Positions 15,578 to 25,050 of a stretch of 34,569 nt of DNA are shown piece by piece. Each line of letters begins with the position of its first letter. The first letter of the stretch is position 1. A program made the translations under genes and the position numbers. The DNA is from Bacteroidales bacterium. GTDB taxonomy: Bacteria; Bacteroidota; Bacteroidia; Bacteroidales; P3. The notes under the pieces are model-generated. The model had not been told where the DNA came from. It saw nothing but the letters and a program-made list of their open reading frames with translations, and did not search any database. The DNA lies in the NCBI GenBank assembly GCA_024400565.1, contig JAKSMQ010000020.1:1-34569 (forward strand). The letters run 5' to 3'.

Positions 15578-16414
15578 CTAAAGTGTTGTTCCTAAATCGG
15601 GATAATATTCAGCCTCTTTATGGGAGGTGAAGTTTTGCAGTATCATTGCTGTATGGGAGAGGAACTCGGGGTCGGTGAATTGCTTGGCCTGGCGGGGACA
15701 ATGTTTCACGCAGGCGTGGCACTTGATGCATATGCCTTCTACCTTCCAGGGCTCGGCGTGCGAGATAGAACCCATAGGGCATTCCTCGGCGCATAGCCCG
15801 CAATGGTTGCAGCGCTCAAGGTCGGTCTGAGGTTTCACCTTGAGGATGTTGGCCTTGGTGCCTTGAGCGGTGAGCGGTGTATAGTAGGCGAGTTCTCCGC
15901 TGGGGATGGGAAGACAATGGCCGATGTGCCCGCTTTGCAGCCGACGGGAAAGAAGGCTTGCGTAGCGTTCGGCACGTGCAAGGTCTTCGTCATCGGGACG
16001 GCCGGTAGCAAGAAGATTGCTAAAGGTGTGCTGTGAGGGCTGCGTGATGGCTCCAGCCACGATGAATCCGTTGGCACTCAGCAGTTGCAGCATCTCGCTA
16101 AGGGCATTGTCGTAGGCTCTGTTGCCATAGGTAAGCACTACTACACAGGGTGTATCATGCCCTTTTATGCTGTCGCGGAAAAAGGTCATGATTTTGTTTG
16201 GTACCCGACCGGCATAGACGGGGCTCCCTACAACGACGAGGGTCTGGCTGTCGAAATCTATCGGTTCCTGGCGCGAGGCCAGAGGGGTGATGTCGCGATG
16301 ACCCGACAGGGGGCATTGGAGTGCCTGGGCAAAGCTGTGGCCGAGGGTGGTGGCCATTAGCCTGGTGGTGCCTGTGGCACTAAAATAGAGGGTCTGTACA
16401 GAACGGATAGCCAT
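15578..16414 (-). CDS. EFR1-type flavodoxin-ferredoxin fusion
   Basis: 278 residues from the ATG at 16414 (MAIRSVQTLYFSATGTT), which lies 7 bp after the upstream stop; the longer start at 16456 would overlap the nitroreductase gene. The N-terminal flavodoxin-like domain has the phosphate loop SATGTT and a VVGSPVYAGRVPNK strand-loop. The C-terminal domain has two 4Fe-4S motifs, CNHCGLCAEECP and CIKCHACVKHCP. It should carry electrons from ferredoxin-like clusters to FMN. It forms a pair with the nitroreductase-family gene immediately upstream, which may be its redox partner, though that one appears secreted and this one cytoplasmic. Confidence 0.9.
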   Translation of the reverse strand: MAIRSVQTLYFSATGTTRLMATTLGHSFAQALQCPLSGHRDITPLASRQEPIDFDSQTLVVVGSPVYAGRVPNKIMTFFRDSIKGHDTPCVVVLTYGNRAYDNALSEMLQLLSANGFIVAGAITQPSQHTFSNLLATGRPDDEDLARAERYASLLSRRLQSGHIGHCLPIPSGELAYYTPLTAQGTKANILKVKPQTDLERCNHCGLCAEECPMGSISHAEPWKVEGICIKCHACVKHCPRQAKQFTDPEFLSHTAMILQNFTSHKEAEYYPDLGTTL

Positions 16415-16421
16415 TGGTCGG

Positions 16422-17051
16422 TTACTTGGATTTGGGATAACCCACGGGGTGGGCAAGCATCACCTTGCCATTCTTGATGCCGAGGAGTTTGTTGAGGCCT
16501 TCGCGGTCGACGGCTCCGCAGGCTACTGTTCCCAAGTCGCTTGCTGCGCAAAAGAGGTAGATGTTCTGGCTTACGTATCCGGCATCAATGGCTGCGTAGA
16601 AATCGCGGTCCTTGCCCAGCATGTCGCCTATGCGGTCGTAGTTGGCTACGATGACTACAGATACGGGGGCTACGCTGAAGTGGGTCTGGCTGCTGATTTC
16701 CTTGCGATGGTCTCCGCCTACGACCTGCTTCAGGGAGTTGTGTTCGGCATCGTAGAGCCATACGCCTTTGAAGTCAAAGAAATAGATGTCGAACTCCTGT
16801 ACGTTGCGGGCCGAGGGGGCTGTACGCTTGTGTTCCTGGGGACGGTTGTAGCCATAGGCCGACCAGAGGAGGTTGCTTATGGTCTGCATGTCGAGAGGAC
16901 GGGTCTCGAAATTGCGGATGGTTCGGCGCTGTTCGAGGGCAACGGTAAGGGGTTTTGTAGGATTTGCAGAGTGGTCGGGAAGTTTGACTTCCTGAGCCTT
17001 GATTCCCAGCATGGGGAGTATGAAAAGGACGGTAAGTAATGCTTTCTTCAT
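16422..17051 (-). CDS. Secreted SagB-type nitroreductase-family protein
   Basis: 209 residues. The signal peptide MKKALLTVLFILPMLGIKA is followed by Gln. The FMN-binding start RRTIRNFETRPLDMQTISNL and the family-typical LLWSAYGYNRPQEHKRTAPS and AGYVSQNIYLFCAASDLG show a nitroreductase fold of the SagB/ThcOx-like type, close to family length. The reaction is unknown. It lies 6 bp after clpX in the same direction, so it likely shares that transcript. A periplasmic flavoenzyme needs FMN exported or cofactor loaded before export; the signal peptide is clear, so this is odd rather than doubtful. Confidence 0.85.
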   Translation of the reverse strand: MKKALLTVLFILPMLGIKAQEVKLPDHSANPTKPLTVALEQRRTIRNFETRPLDMQTISNLLWSAYGYNRPQEHKRTAPSARNVQEFDIYFFDFKGVWLYDAEHNSLKQVVGGDHRKEISSQTHFSVAPVSVVIVANYDRIGDMLGKDRDFYAAIDAGYVSQNIYLFCAASDLGTVACGAVDREGLNKLLGIKNGKVMLAHPVGYPKSK

Positions 17052-17057
17052 AGCTTA

Positions 17058-18356
17058 TCAGTCTTTGAGTGATTTGTTGATGTTGGATTTATTTATCTGC
17101 TCGAGAGCATATTTCTTGGTAATCTTCACTTCGCGTTTGCTGTTCTTGCTGCCGCCTGCTTTCTGCTCGGTAGGGATGGTGAACATCAGATTGGTCATGA
17201 CAGACTCCATAATGCTGCGCAGACCGCGTGCTCCGAGATTGTATTCAATGGCCGTATCGACTACAGCATCGAGGGCTCCGGTGTCGAACTTGAGCTCTAC
17301 GCCGTCCATGCGGAAGAGCTCCTGGTACTGTTTGACGAGCGAGTTCTTGGGCTCGGTAAGTATGGTACGAAGTGCCTTGCGGTCGAGGGGATTGAGATAG
17401 GTGAGCACGGGGAATCGGCCAACGAGTTCGGGGATGAGACCGAATTTCTTAAGGTCCATGGGCAACACATACTGTAGCATATTGGACTGGTCGAGGTCCT
17501 CGCGGGTCTTGGTGCCCGAAAATCCTATGGCGTTGCTCTTGAGGCGGGAGGCGATGGCACGGGAGATACCGTCGAAGGCTCCGCCAGAGATGAAGAGGAT
17601 GTTGCGGGTGTTGACGGGAATCATCTTCTGTTCGGGGTGCTTGCGTCCGCCCTGGGGGGGGACGTTGACCACGGCACCTTCGAGCAGTTTGAGCAGGGCC
17701 TGCTGTACGCCTTCTCCGCTAACGTCGCGTGTGATGGAGGGGTTGTCTCCCTTGCGGGCTATCTTGTCAATCTCGTCGATGAAGACAATTCCTCTTTCGG
17801 CGGCAGCAACATCATAGTCGGCAGCCTGGAGCAGTCGTACCAGCACGTTCTCGACATCTTCTCCTACATAACCTGCCTCTGTAAGGGTGGTGGCATCGGC
17901 TATGCAGAAAGGCACGTCAAGTATGCGGGCAATGGTTCGTGCCATGAGGGTCTTGCCCGTACCGGTCTCGCCTACGATGACGATGTTGGACTTCTCGAGC
18001 TCGACGTCGTTCTTGGCAGAAGCGTTGGCCTCGAAATAGTAGAGGCGTTTGTAGTGGTTGTACACGGCCACGGAGAGTACCCTCTTGGCGTCTTCCTGAC
18101 CGATGACATACTGGTCAAGATGTGCCTTGATTTCGGCGGGGGTAGGTATGTTGTCGAGGTTGGTTTTGTGAGAATGAACTTTGGCTTGAGTTGCTGTTCC
18201 GGGGACGGCAATACCCTCTTGAGCCAGAAGCATATTGGCCTGAAGGATGCATTCGTCGCAGATATGGCCGTTGAGACCGGTAAGGAGCATTCGAACGTCG
18301 TGTTCGTCGCGTCCGCAGAACGAGCAATGGTTACCTTTGTTGTTTTTGGTTGGCAT
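17058..18356 (-). CDS. clpX: ATP-dependent Clp protease ATP-binding subunit ClpX
   Basis: 432 residues. The N-terminal zinc domain has C11/C14 and C33/C36. The AAA+ module has Walker A GETGTGKT (129-136), pore loop GYVG (162-165) and Walker B VFIDEIDK (191-198, D194-E195), then the sensor and lid region; the IGF loop for ClpP docking is represented by NAIGFSG. It unfolds tagged substrates for ClpP in the cytoplasm. clpP is not adjacent here, although in many bacteria it is. It starts 59 bp after rodA with the nitroreductase and EFR1 genes downstream. Confidence 0.97.
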   Translation of the reverse strand: MPTKNNKGNHCSFCGRDEHDVRMLLTGLNGHICDECILQANMLLAQEGIAVPGTATQAKVHSHKTNLDNIPTPAEIKAHLDQYVIGQEDAKRVLSVAVYNHYKRLYYFEANASAKNDVELEKSNIVIVGETGTGKTLMARTIARILDVPFCIADATTLTEAGYVGEDVENVLVRLLQAADYDVAAAERGIVFIDEIDKIARKGDNPSITRDVSGEGVQQALLKLLEGAVVNVPPQGGRKHPEQKMIPVNTRNILFISGGAFDGISRAIASRLKSNAIGFSGTKTREDLDQSNMLQYVLPMDLKKFGLIPELVGRFPVLTYLNPLDRKALRTILTEPKNSLVKQYQELFRMDGVELKFDTGALDAVVDTAIEYNLGARGLRSIMESVMTNLMFTIPTEQKAGGSKNSKREVKITKKYALEQINKSNINKSLKD

Positions 18357-18415
18357 ATATTGATTGTGTTTCTATCAGGGGTTAGTGTAAAGGGTGTGTC
18401 TTTGTCAGCATAGGG

Positions 18416-19666
18416 CTATAAGAGTGCGTTCCGGTCGGCATCCTGTCGGAGGAAGATGAAGAGCAGTATGGTGAATGCCAGCAACGACGATCCTCCATAG
18501 CTGAAGAAGGGGAGGGGAATACCGATAACAGGTGCCAGACCCAATACCATTCCTATGTTGATGAGTACATGCATGAAGAGGATACTCGCCACAGAATAAC
18601 CATAGAATCGGGCGAAGGTAGATCGTTGGCGCTCGGCAAGGAATACGAGTCGAACAAGCAATCCGATATAAAGGCAGATGAGGGCTGCGGAGCCTACAAA
18701 GCCCCATTCTTCCCCGACGGTACAGAAGATAAAGTCGGTCTCCTGTTCGGGGACGAAGTCGGCCTTGGTAATGGTTCCTTTGGTCCATCCCTTGCCCATA
18801 AATCCGCCGCTTCCGATGGCTATCTTGGCCTGGTCGACATTGTAGCCTGTACCCTTGGGGTCGTCGACCTTACCGAGGAGCACATAGATACGGTCGCGCT
18901 GGTGGCTTTCGAGCACGTTATTAAACACGAAATTGACGCTGAAGATAAAGAGTGTGCAACTGGCAAAGAAGATGATGACTCGGAGATATTCCTGTATGGT
19001 ACGCCGGTTGAGCCAGATGAAAAGGTAGGCGATACAGATTACTAAAACAATTCCGATAAGAAGGTATTTGTTGATGAGCAACGCCAGTACGAAGAGCACG
19101 ATTGCTACCAGTCCCAACAGAAGTACCATGCCCGACAGGCCCTCGCGGAAGAAGGGAAATACAAAGCTGGCAAATACCAGAGCAGACCCTGTATCGTGCT
19201 GCAGAAGAATCAGGGCCGCTGGGATAAGGATAATGGTAAAGGCGTATATCTTGGTGCGCAGATTCTTGAAATCGAGGTCGATGGCACTCATGAACTTGGA
19301 TATGGCCAATGCTGTTCCGAACTTGGCAAACTCGGACGGCTGGAACTTAAAGGCTCCAAAGTTAATCCACGACTGTCCGCCGTTAGTAGTCTGACCTATA
19401 AGCAATACCACTACCAGCAACAACAAGACGACACCATAGATGATATAGGCCGTATTGGAGAATATCTTGGGTTCGACAAGGGTTACTACGAGGGCGGAGA
19501 AGGCTGCCAGACCCATCCAGATAAGTTGTTTGCCATGCTGGCGGCCGAAGTCAAGGATGGCGGCATGACTCTCGTCGAAGACAGCTGCATAGATGTTGAA
19601 CCAGCCAAACAGAACGATAGCCAGATAAAGCAGAATGGTGATAAAGTCGAGTCTCTTCTTTTCCAT
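18416..19666 (-). CDS. rodA: Rod-shape peptidoglycan polymerase RodA
   Basis: 416 residues, SEDS family, about ten membrane helices. It polymerises lipid II glycan chains for cell elongation together with PBP2. Characteristic stretches: FQPSEFAKFGTALAISKFM, LIPAALILLQHDTGSALVF with the catalytic-region Asp, and the C-terminal PLPFFSYGGSSLL. The position directly after mrdA, 15 bp away, confirms RodA rather than FtsW. Confidence 0.96.
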   Translation of the reverse strand: MEKKRLDFITILLYLAIVLFGWFNIYAAVFDESHAAILDFGRQHGKQLIWMGLAAFSALVVTLVEPKIFSNTAYIIYGVVLLLLVVVLLIGQTTNGGQSWINFGAFKFQPSEFAKFGTALAISKFMSAIDLDFKNLRTKIYAFTIILIPAALILLQHDTGSALVFASFVFPFFREGLSGMVLLLGLVAIVLFVLALLINKYLLIGIVLVICIAYLFIWLNRRTIQEYLRVIIFFASCTLFIFSVNFVFNNVLESHQRDRIYVLLGKVDDPKGTGYNVDQAKIAIGSGGFMGKGWTKGTITKADFVPEQETDFIFCTVGEEWGFVGSAALICLYIGLLVRLVFLAERQRSTFARFYGYSVASILFMHVLINIGMVLGLAPVIGIPLPFFSYGGSSLLAFTILLFIFLRQDADRNALL

Positions 19667-19681
19667 AGTCGATGTCTTCGC

Positions 19682-21574
19682 TTATTCGGTGGCTGGAGCA
19701 GGGGCTGCAGCTGTGGTTTTTGTTTTCTTCTTGGTCGGTTTCTTTTTGGAAACCCTGGTCAGGGGGAGTCTCTGGCAGGGGTTGCTCTGCTGGTAGAGTC
19801 GGGCCTGTTCGGCGCGAACCTCGCCTTTGATATATTTCTCAACCACAAGGCCTGCAATAGGAGCCGCCCAGGTACCGCCAGGGCCTGCATTCTCTACATA
19901 CACAGCTACGGCTATCTTGGGATTGTCCATAGGCGCAAAGCAGATGAATACTGAGTGGTCTATACCATAGTTCTGGGCCGTGCCTGTTTTGCCGCAGATG
20001 GTAATTCCGGGCACCTGTGCCTTATGGCCCGTACCGCCTTCGCCATAAACAACATCGTGCATGCCTCGGGCGCAGACATCAAAATAACGCGATTCTATAC
20101 CCGTCTCGTGACGTGTGTAGAATTCCTCGTTGCGTGTGGAGTCCTTGCCATAGTAGCGTACCACATGGGGGGTGAAATAATAGCCCCTGTTGGCAACAAT
20201 ACAGGCCAGGTTGGCCATCTGAAGAGGAATAACCTCAACCTCTCCCTGTCCGATACTGTTGGAGTAGATGGTTCCGAAAGCCCATTTGTTCTCGCCATAC
20301 CATCGGTTGTAGAAGGCTGTGTCGGGGATGTTGCCCTTGTTGACATTAGGCAGGTCGATAGGCAGACGTTTGCCAAAACCGAACCGGCTCATATACTGAT
20401 CCCAGACGGTAAGACCATACTGGCTGTCTTTATAGATGTTCTTATACTTGCCTTGCTGGATAACCCTACGGTAGCTGAAGTAGAAATAGGGGTTGCAGCT
20501 ATGCATAATGGCCGACTGAACCGACCCTGCGCTGGGATGATTGTGACAGCCTACCTTGCTCTTGTCGCACATAAATCCTGTTCCGGGGCTGATTGCTCCC
20601 AACTGGAGGGCTGTGGCTGCCTGGGCTACCTTGAAAATACTTCCCGGAGGATATTTGGCCTGTAGGGCTCGGTTGAATAGGGGTTTGCGGATATCCTTGG
20701 CAAGATTGGCATAATTCTCGCCACGCACACGGCCAACAAGCATATTGGGGTCGTAGCAGGGAGCGCTTACAAGCGTAAGGACCTCGCCGGTGGCAGGTTC
20801 AATAGCAACGATACATCCTCTCTTATTGCCCATTAACCTCTCGCAGAATGCCTGCAACTCTGAGTCAATAGTTGTGTAGAGGTTTGCTCCTTCTGTAGCA
20901 ATACTGTCGAAAGCTCCATTCTGGTAAGAGCCAATCTGCCGGTTGTGTACGTCGACCTGCATCACCTTGCAGCCTTTTACGCCACGAAGCATCTCTTCAT
21001 AAGAGAGTTCCAGACCGCTGCGGCCGATATAGTCGCCTCGCTGGTAGTACTGGTTCTCTTCGAGATCCTTCTCGTTGACCTCTCCAACATAGCCCAAGAC
21101 GTGGGCCGCTATGGGTTTGTCGTAAACGCGTAGACTTCGCTGGGAGATATAGAAGCCGGGAAACTTGTACAGTCGGTTCTGCCAACGGGCATAGTCCTGC
21201 ATGCTAATCTGCTTCATGAATATGGACGAGGTGAAACGCGAGTATTTGCGGGCCTTCTCCATACGTTCGGTAAAGTCAGACATCTCTATGCCTATCATCT
21301 TGCAGAAATAGACGCTGTCCATGTCCTTGGCGAGCTTGGGGATAACCATCAGGTCGTATACAGCCTCGTTGTGAACAAGCAGGTCTCCATTACGGTCGTA
21401 GATAAGACCACGGGCAGGGTATTGGGTGATGTTACGCAAGGCCTGACGCTCGGCACGTTCTTTGTAGTCGTTGTTGAATATCTGCAGTACAGCAAGCCTA
21501 ATAATGAAAAGCACACCCACTATCATAAAGATGAGTTGGATGGTAAATGCTCTGTTTTTAAATTGATTAGACAT
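19682..21574 (-). CDS. mrdA: Penicillin-binding protein 2 (elongation transpeptidase)
   Basis: 630 residues. One N-terminal membrane helix (about 10-30), the PBP dimerisation/pedestal domain, then a transpeptidase domain with S312-I-F-K315, S359-C-N361 and K529-T-G531. It crosslinks glycan strands made by RodA in the periplasm. The C-terminal tail is Lys/Thr/Ala/Pro-rich (KKKPTKKKTKTTAAAPAPATE), a low-complexity extension. First gene of the mrdA-rodA-clpX transcript, with a TATCTTTG box 37 bp upstream. mreBCD are not adjacent in this window. Confidence 0.96.
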   Translation of the reverse strand: MSNQFKNRAFTIQLIFMIVGVLFIIRLAVLQIFNNDYKERAERQALRNITQYPARGLIYDRNGDLLVHNEAVYDLMVIPKLAKDMDSVYFCKMIGIEMSDFTERMEKARKYSRFTSSIFMKQISMQDYARWQNRLYKFPGFYISQRSLRVYDKPIAAHVLGYVGEVNEKDLEENQYYQRGDYIGRSGLELSYEEMLRGVKGCKVMQVDVHNRQIGSYQNGAFDSIATEGANLYTTIDSELQAFCERLMGNKRGCIVAIEPATGEVLTLVSAPCYDPNMLVGRVRGENYANLAKDIRKPLFNRALQAKYPPGSIFKVAQAATALQLGAISPGTGFMCDKSKVGCHNHPSAGSVQSAIMHSCNPYFYFSYRRVIQQGKYKNIYKDSQYGLTVWDQYMSRFGFGKRLPIDLPNVNKGNIPDTAFYNRWYGENKWAFGTIYSNSIGQGEVEVIPLQMANLACIVANRGYYFTPHVVRYYGKDSTRNEEFYTRHETGIESRYFDVCARGMHDVVYGEGGTGHKAQVPGITICGKTGTAQNYGIDHSVFICFAPMDNPKIAVAVYVENAGPGGTWAAPIAGLVVEKYIKGEVRAEQARLYQQSNPCQRLPLTRVSKKKPTKKKTKTTAAAPAPATE

Positions 21575-21610
21575 AGTATGCTGATAGATATAGGGTGCTT
21601 ATTGAGCGTG

Positions 21611-21644
21611 CAAAGATACAATTTTTTATTAAAATACGCGCAAC
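21611..21644 (-). promoter_or_regulatory. Promoter of the mrdA-rodA operon
   Basis: On the minus strand the minus-7 box is TATCTTTG (21611-21618); at the expected upstream spacing (22 bp) there is GTTG (21641-21644), a one-base variant of the minus-33 TTTG. The transcript would start about 30 bp before the ATG. Confidence 0.65.
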
Positions 21645-21701
21645 TATGTTTGATATTAATATAATAATTGCTCCTTCAGGTATGATTTAGCGTATGTTTT
21701 T

Positions 21702-21869
21702 GCGTCCATATATCGTCCACTTATTGCCCACATAGAGTCCACTTAGCGTCTATATAGCGTCCACATTGGGTCCACTCATCCTCATCCATTTTATTCAAAA
21801 GTCGAAGCTATGTGGAGTCTATGTGGAGTCTATATGGAGTTTATATGGAGCCTAAGTGGAGTTAATGAG
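21702..21869. repeat. Double-armed 11-bp-period array (locus D)
   Basis: Left arm: seven consecutive 11-bp units from 21702 to 21778 with consensus GCGTCCACWTA. Right arm: six consecutive units from 21804 to 21869 with consensus GAGTCTATRTG, broadly the reverse complement of the left arm. The spacer between arms is 25 bp. The right-arm unit is the same word family as GACGCTATATG of locus C. It lies upstream of the mrdA promoter and after the nrdJ terminator, with no gene in 21575-22081. Confidence 0.9.
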
Positions 21870-21987
21870 GCTCTTTACCAATTCTGGATGCTGGCCAGAT
21901 AGAATTGGATTCCTTACAGGATTGTTTTTCTTGCGGACTATCTATGTGTGTTGTTGGCTGTTAGAAATCGTGATAAATCCAAAATAA

Positions 21988-22013
21988 AGTACCTCCCCCT
22001 AAAGGGAGGCACT
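21988..22013 (-). terminator. Intrinsic terminator of nrdJ
   Basis: AGTACCTCCC pairs with GGGAGGCACT (10-bp stem, one mismatch, 6-base loop). On the minus strand it is followed by TTTATTTTGG. It lies about 70 bp after the nrdJ stop codon. Confidence 0.8.
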
Positions 22014-22081
22014 TCGCGTATAATATCAAAATTACAAAAGTGTTGGCGTATCGCTACGCCTATAGTGAAGTAAATGTTTTT

Positions 22082-24820
22082 CTAACTGCATTTGCTCCAT
22101 CCGCAGTTGGGGCAACTCTTGCAACCGCCTGAATATACGAGCTTACCACCACAGTCGGGGCAGACTTCTCCGGTCTCGGTACCATCCTTGATGTAGCGTT
22201 TGAGGGCGCGGGCTACACCATTCTTCCAGGTAGTAATGCTGTCTTCGTCGAAGTTGAGCTTGCTGATAAGGTCAACAACATTTGGGATAGGCATACCCTG
22301 ACGCAATACTCCGCTGATGAGTTTGGCATAGTTCCAATATTCCTGTTTGAAGGTACGGGAAAGACCTTCCATGGTTACCTTATATCCGTCGGGATCAATG
22401 TATTGGAAATCGTAGCGGGCGTGTTCGTCGCCTTGTTCCTTAACTCGGATTACAAAACCCTTTTCAACCCAATTGGGGAGTACGAAATTGTGTGCTCGGC
22501 CGGTAAAGATCTCATAGGGACGATGTTCGTACATACCTACGAATGCAATCCAGTCTTCTTTGTTGTTCTTGAATCGGAGTACTTCGCACTCGAGTTTCTT
22601 GGGACGTTTAGGTGCCTTGGTTTCAGCAAAATGGCCTTCTTTATCTTTGTCTTTGCCTTCGCTGGTACTTACAAGAACTCCGGTACGGGAACCGTCACGA
22701 TAGATGGTACAGCCTTTGCAACCAGATTCCCAAGCAGTCTTGTAGATTGTGCTTACTATCTCTTTCGTAGTCTCCTTGGGAATATTTACGGTTACACTAA
22801 TTGAATGGTCTACCCATTTTTGGATAGCTCCCTGCATTTTTACCTTGTTGACCCAGTCAATATCGGCTGAAGTTGCTTTGAAATAGGGCGACTGTTCAAT
22901 AATCTTATTGAGATCGCTATCTTTCATAGCCATAACCTCTTCAACATTGTAGTTGTTGATTCGGAGCCAATCTATAAACTTGGGATGGAAGACGTTGTAC
23001 TCTTCGAAATAATCTCCGTTCTCGTCGCGGATAATTTTATGTCTGGAGTTGTCTTTGTCGTTGGGGTTGATTTTCTTACGGCGCTTGTAAGATACGAGGA
23101 ATACGGGTTCGATACCAGAGGTGGTCTGAGTACAGATACTTACAGTACCCGTGGGAGCGATGGTAAGAAGGGCAATATTGCGGCGGCCCACCTGGGTCAT
23201 ACGTTTGTAGAGTTCAGGCTCTGCCTCGGCAATACGTTTTATTATAGGATTGTTTTTCTCTCGTTTTGCATCATAGATGGGGAATGCGCCACGTTCTTCT
23301 GCCATCTGAACAGAGCTGCCGTAAGCGGCACATGCGAGGGTCTGGTGAACGCGTACGGAGAAGTTGATTGCCTCTTCGCTACCATAGCGCAGACCCATAG
23401 CAGCAAGCATATCGCCTTCTGCTGTAATACCAAAACCGGTACGACGTCCTTCGAGGCATTTCATCTTGATATTGAGCCAGAGATTCTTCTCAACGCTCTT
23501 TATTTCGTCGCTTTCGGGGTCTGATTCTATTTTCTTGAGAATCATATCAACCTTCTCCAGTTCGAGGTCAATAAGGTCGTCCATCAGGCGCTGGCCTTTG
23601 AAGACGTGGAGGCGGAAGAGGTCGAAATCAAATTCTGCATCCTTTGTAAAGGGATTCTTTACATAACTGTAGAGGTTGATGGCCTGGAGACGGCAGCTGT
23701 CGTAGGGGCAGAGGGGAATCTCTCCGCAAGGGTTGGTGCTGACGGTAGTATAACCGAAATCGGAGTAGCAGTCAGGAACGGATTCTCGGATGATAGTATC
23801 CCAGAATAGTACACCAGGCTCGGCACTTTGCCATGCATTGGCAATAATCTTGTCCCAAAGTTTACGGGCATCAATTTTCTTGGTGACAGTAGGTTTGTCG
23901 CTATTGATTGGGTATTGCTGGATGAAAGGTTCGCCAGTTTCTACACAATGCATGAATTCGTCGGTAATCTTGACCGAAACGTTAGCTCCTGTAATCTTGC
24001 CCTGTTCCAGTTTGGCATCAATAAAGTCTTCTGAATTAGGGTGCTTTATAGAGATAGAAAGCATTAAGGCTCCGCGTCGGCCTCCCTGAGCCACCTCACG
24101 GGTGGTGTTGGAGAAACGCTCCATGAAGGGAACGATACCTGTAGAGGTAAGAGCGCTATTCTTGACAGGAGAGCCGCTGGGACGGATGTGCGAAAGATCA
24201 TGACCTACACCACCACGACGTTTCATCAGCTGTACCTGCTCCTGGTCGGTTTTCATAATTCCGCCATAGCTGTCACTTTGACCGTTGTTGCCAATTACGA
24301 AGCAGTTGGAAAGAGAAACAATCTGATAGTTGTTTCCAATACCCGACATAGGACTTCCCTGAGGAACAATGTAACGGAAATCTTTCATCAACTCGTAAAT
24401 CTCCTGTTCGGAGAGGGGATTGGGATATTTCTTTTCAATACGAGCAAATTCAGCTGCCATACGATGATGCATCATATCGGGATTGAGCTCAAAGATAGCA
24501 TCGTCGTTGCGGAGCGCATACTTGTTCATCCATACGTTGGCGGCCAGTTCATCACCACCAAAATACTCTACAGACGATTTCATGATTTCGTCCGTGGTGT
24601 AGTGCTTCTTTTCTTTCGGAGTTGACATCTTGTGAGGGTCGGTGCTTAATTCTTTTTCAGTTTCTTTTTTTTCAGGGGCGCTAACGGGGGTAGTTGTGGA
24701 AGTAGGGGTGGTCGTGGAGGTTCTTGTAGTTGTTGTCTTCGTTTTGCGAGACTTCTTGCTCTTGGTCTGCGAATTTTGGGAATATTCTTCTCCAAAATCT
24801 AAAAATAGGTCGGTCTGCAT
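22082..24820 (-). CDS. nrdJ: Adenosylcobalamin-dependent (class II) ribonucleotide reductase
   Basis: 912 residues. Reduces ribonucleotides to deoxyribonucleotides using adenosylcobalamin to make the thiyl radical, independent of oxygen. The barrel has SNCFVIGNNGQSDSYGG, MKRRGGVGHDLSHIRPSG and the active-site NPCGEIPLCPYDSCRL; the last 26 residues hold the C-terminal CPDCGG...CPNCGWSKC cysteines used for re-reduction or zinc binding. Residues about 15-55 are a low-complexity Lys/Thr/Pro linker, probably disordered. It is a single-gene unit with a terminator after it. A cobalamin adenosyltransferase is encoded 2 kb away. No cobalamin riboswitch is visible upstream. Confidence 0.95.
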   Translation of the reverse strand: MQTDLFLDFGEEYSQNSQTKSKKSRKTKTTTTRTSTTTPTSTTTPVSAPEKKETEKELSTDPHKMSTPKEKKHYTTDEIMKSSVEYFGGDELAANVWMNKYALRNDDAIFELNPDMMHHRMAAEFARIEKKYPNPLSEQEIYELMKDFRYIVPQGSPMSGIGNNYQIVSLSNCFVIGNNGQSDSYGGIMKTDQEQVQLMKRRGGVGHDLSHIRPSGSPVKNSALTSTGIVPFMERFSNTTREVAQGGRRGALMLSISIKHPNSEDFIDAKLEQGKITGANVSVKITDEFMHCVETGEPFIQQYPINSDKPTVTKKIDARKLWDKIIANAWQSAEPGVLFWDTIIRESVPDCYSDFGYTTVSTNPCGEIPLCPYDSCRLQAINLYSYVKNPFTKDAEFDFDLFRLHVFKGQRLMDDLIDLELEKVDMILKKIESDPESDEIKSVEKNLWLNIKMKCLEGRRTGFGITAEGDMLAAMGLRYGSEEAINFSVRVHQTLACAAYGSSVQMAEERGAFPIYDAKREKNNPIIKRIAEAEPELYKRMTQVGRRNIALLTIAPTGTVSICTQTTSGIEPVFLVSYKRRKKINPNDKDNSRHKIIRDENGDYFEEYNVFHPKFIDWLRINNYNVEEVMAMKDSDLNKIIEQSPYFKATSADIDWVNKVKMQGAIQKWVDHSISVTVNIPKETTKEIVSTIYKTAWESGCKGCTIYRDGSRTGVLVSTSEGKDKDKEGHFAETKAPKRPKKLECEVLRFKNNKEDWIAFVGMYEHRPYEIFTGRAHNFVLPNWVEKGFVIRVKEQGDEHARYDFQYIDPDGYKVTMEGLSRTFKQEYWNYAKLISGVLRQGMPIPNVVDLISKLNFDEDSITTWKNGVARALKRYIKDGTETGEVCPDCGGKLVYSGGCKSCPNCGWSKCS

Positions 24821-24848
24821 GACGAAGAAATTAGGTTTACTTATTTTA

Positions 24849-24864
24849 ATACAATGTATTGTAT
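24849..24864. promoter_or_regulatory. Perfect inverted repeat in the nrdJ leader
   Basis: ATACAAT-GT-ATTGTAT, 7-bp arms with a 2-bp spacer, centred about 37 bp before the nrdJ ATG and downstream of the probable promoter. The position suits a repressor operator. It does not resemble the paired NrdR boxes I know. Confidence 0.5.
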
Positions 24865-24891
24865 AAAATCCAATGGTTGTATTTCGGAGTG

Positions 24892-24899
24892 TAAAAGTA
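24892..24899 (-). promoter_or_regulatory. Possible minus-7 box of nrdJ
   Basis: TACTTTTA on the minus strand is one base off TAnnTTTG; no minus-33 TTTG at the right distance. The remainder of 24821-25050 is AT-rich without other features. Confidence 0.35.
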
Positions 24900-25050
24900 C
24901 ATACAAATATTTAACTAAAAGTAATAAATACGGCCAAAATTTATATAGTTTTCAACAATTATTGTTAATTTGCTGAGTACAAATAATTAGGGGAGTTGAT
25001 ATTTTTTTACCTTATTTTTTACTTCATAATTCTATTTAATATGATAGAAC

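Noticed and set aside
21702-21869. CRISPR-like short repeat array
   Set aside because: The 11-bp units are contiguous, without spacers, and diverge in sequence.
24821-25050. Cobalamin riboswitch upstream of nrdJ
   Set aside because: No B12-box-like sequence found on either strand; the region is plain AT-rich.
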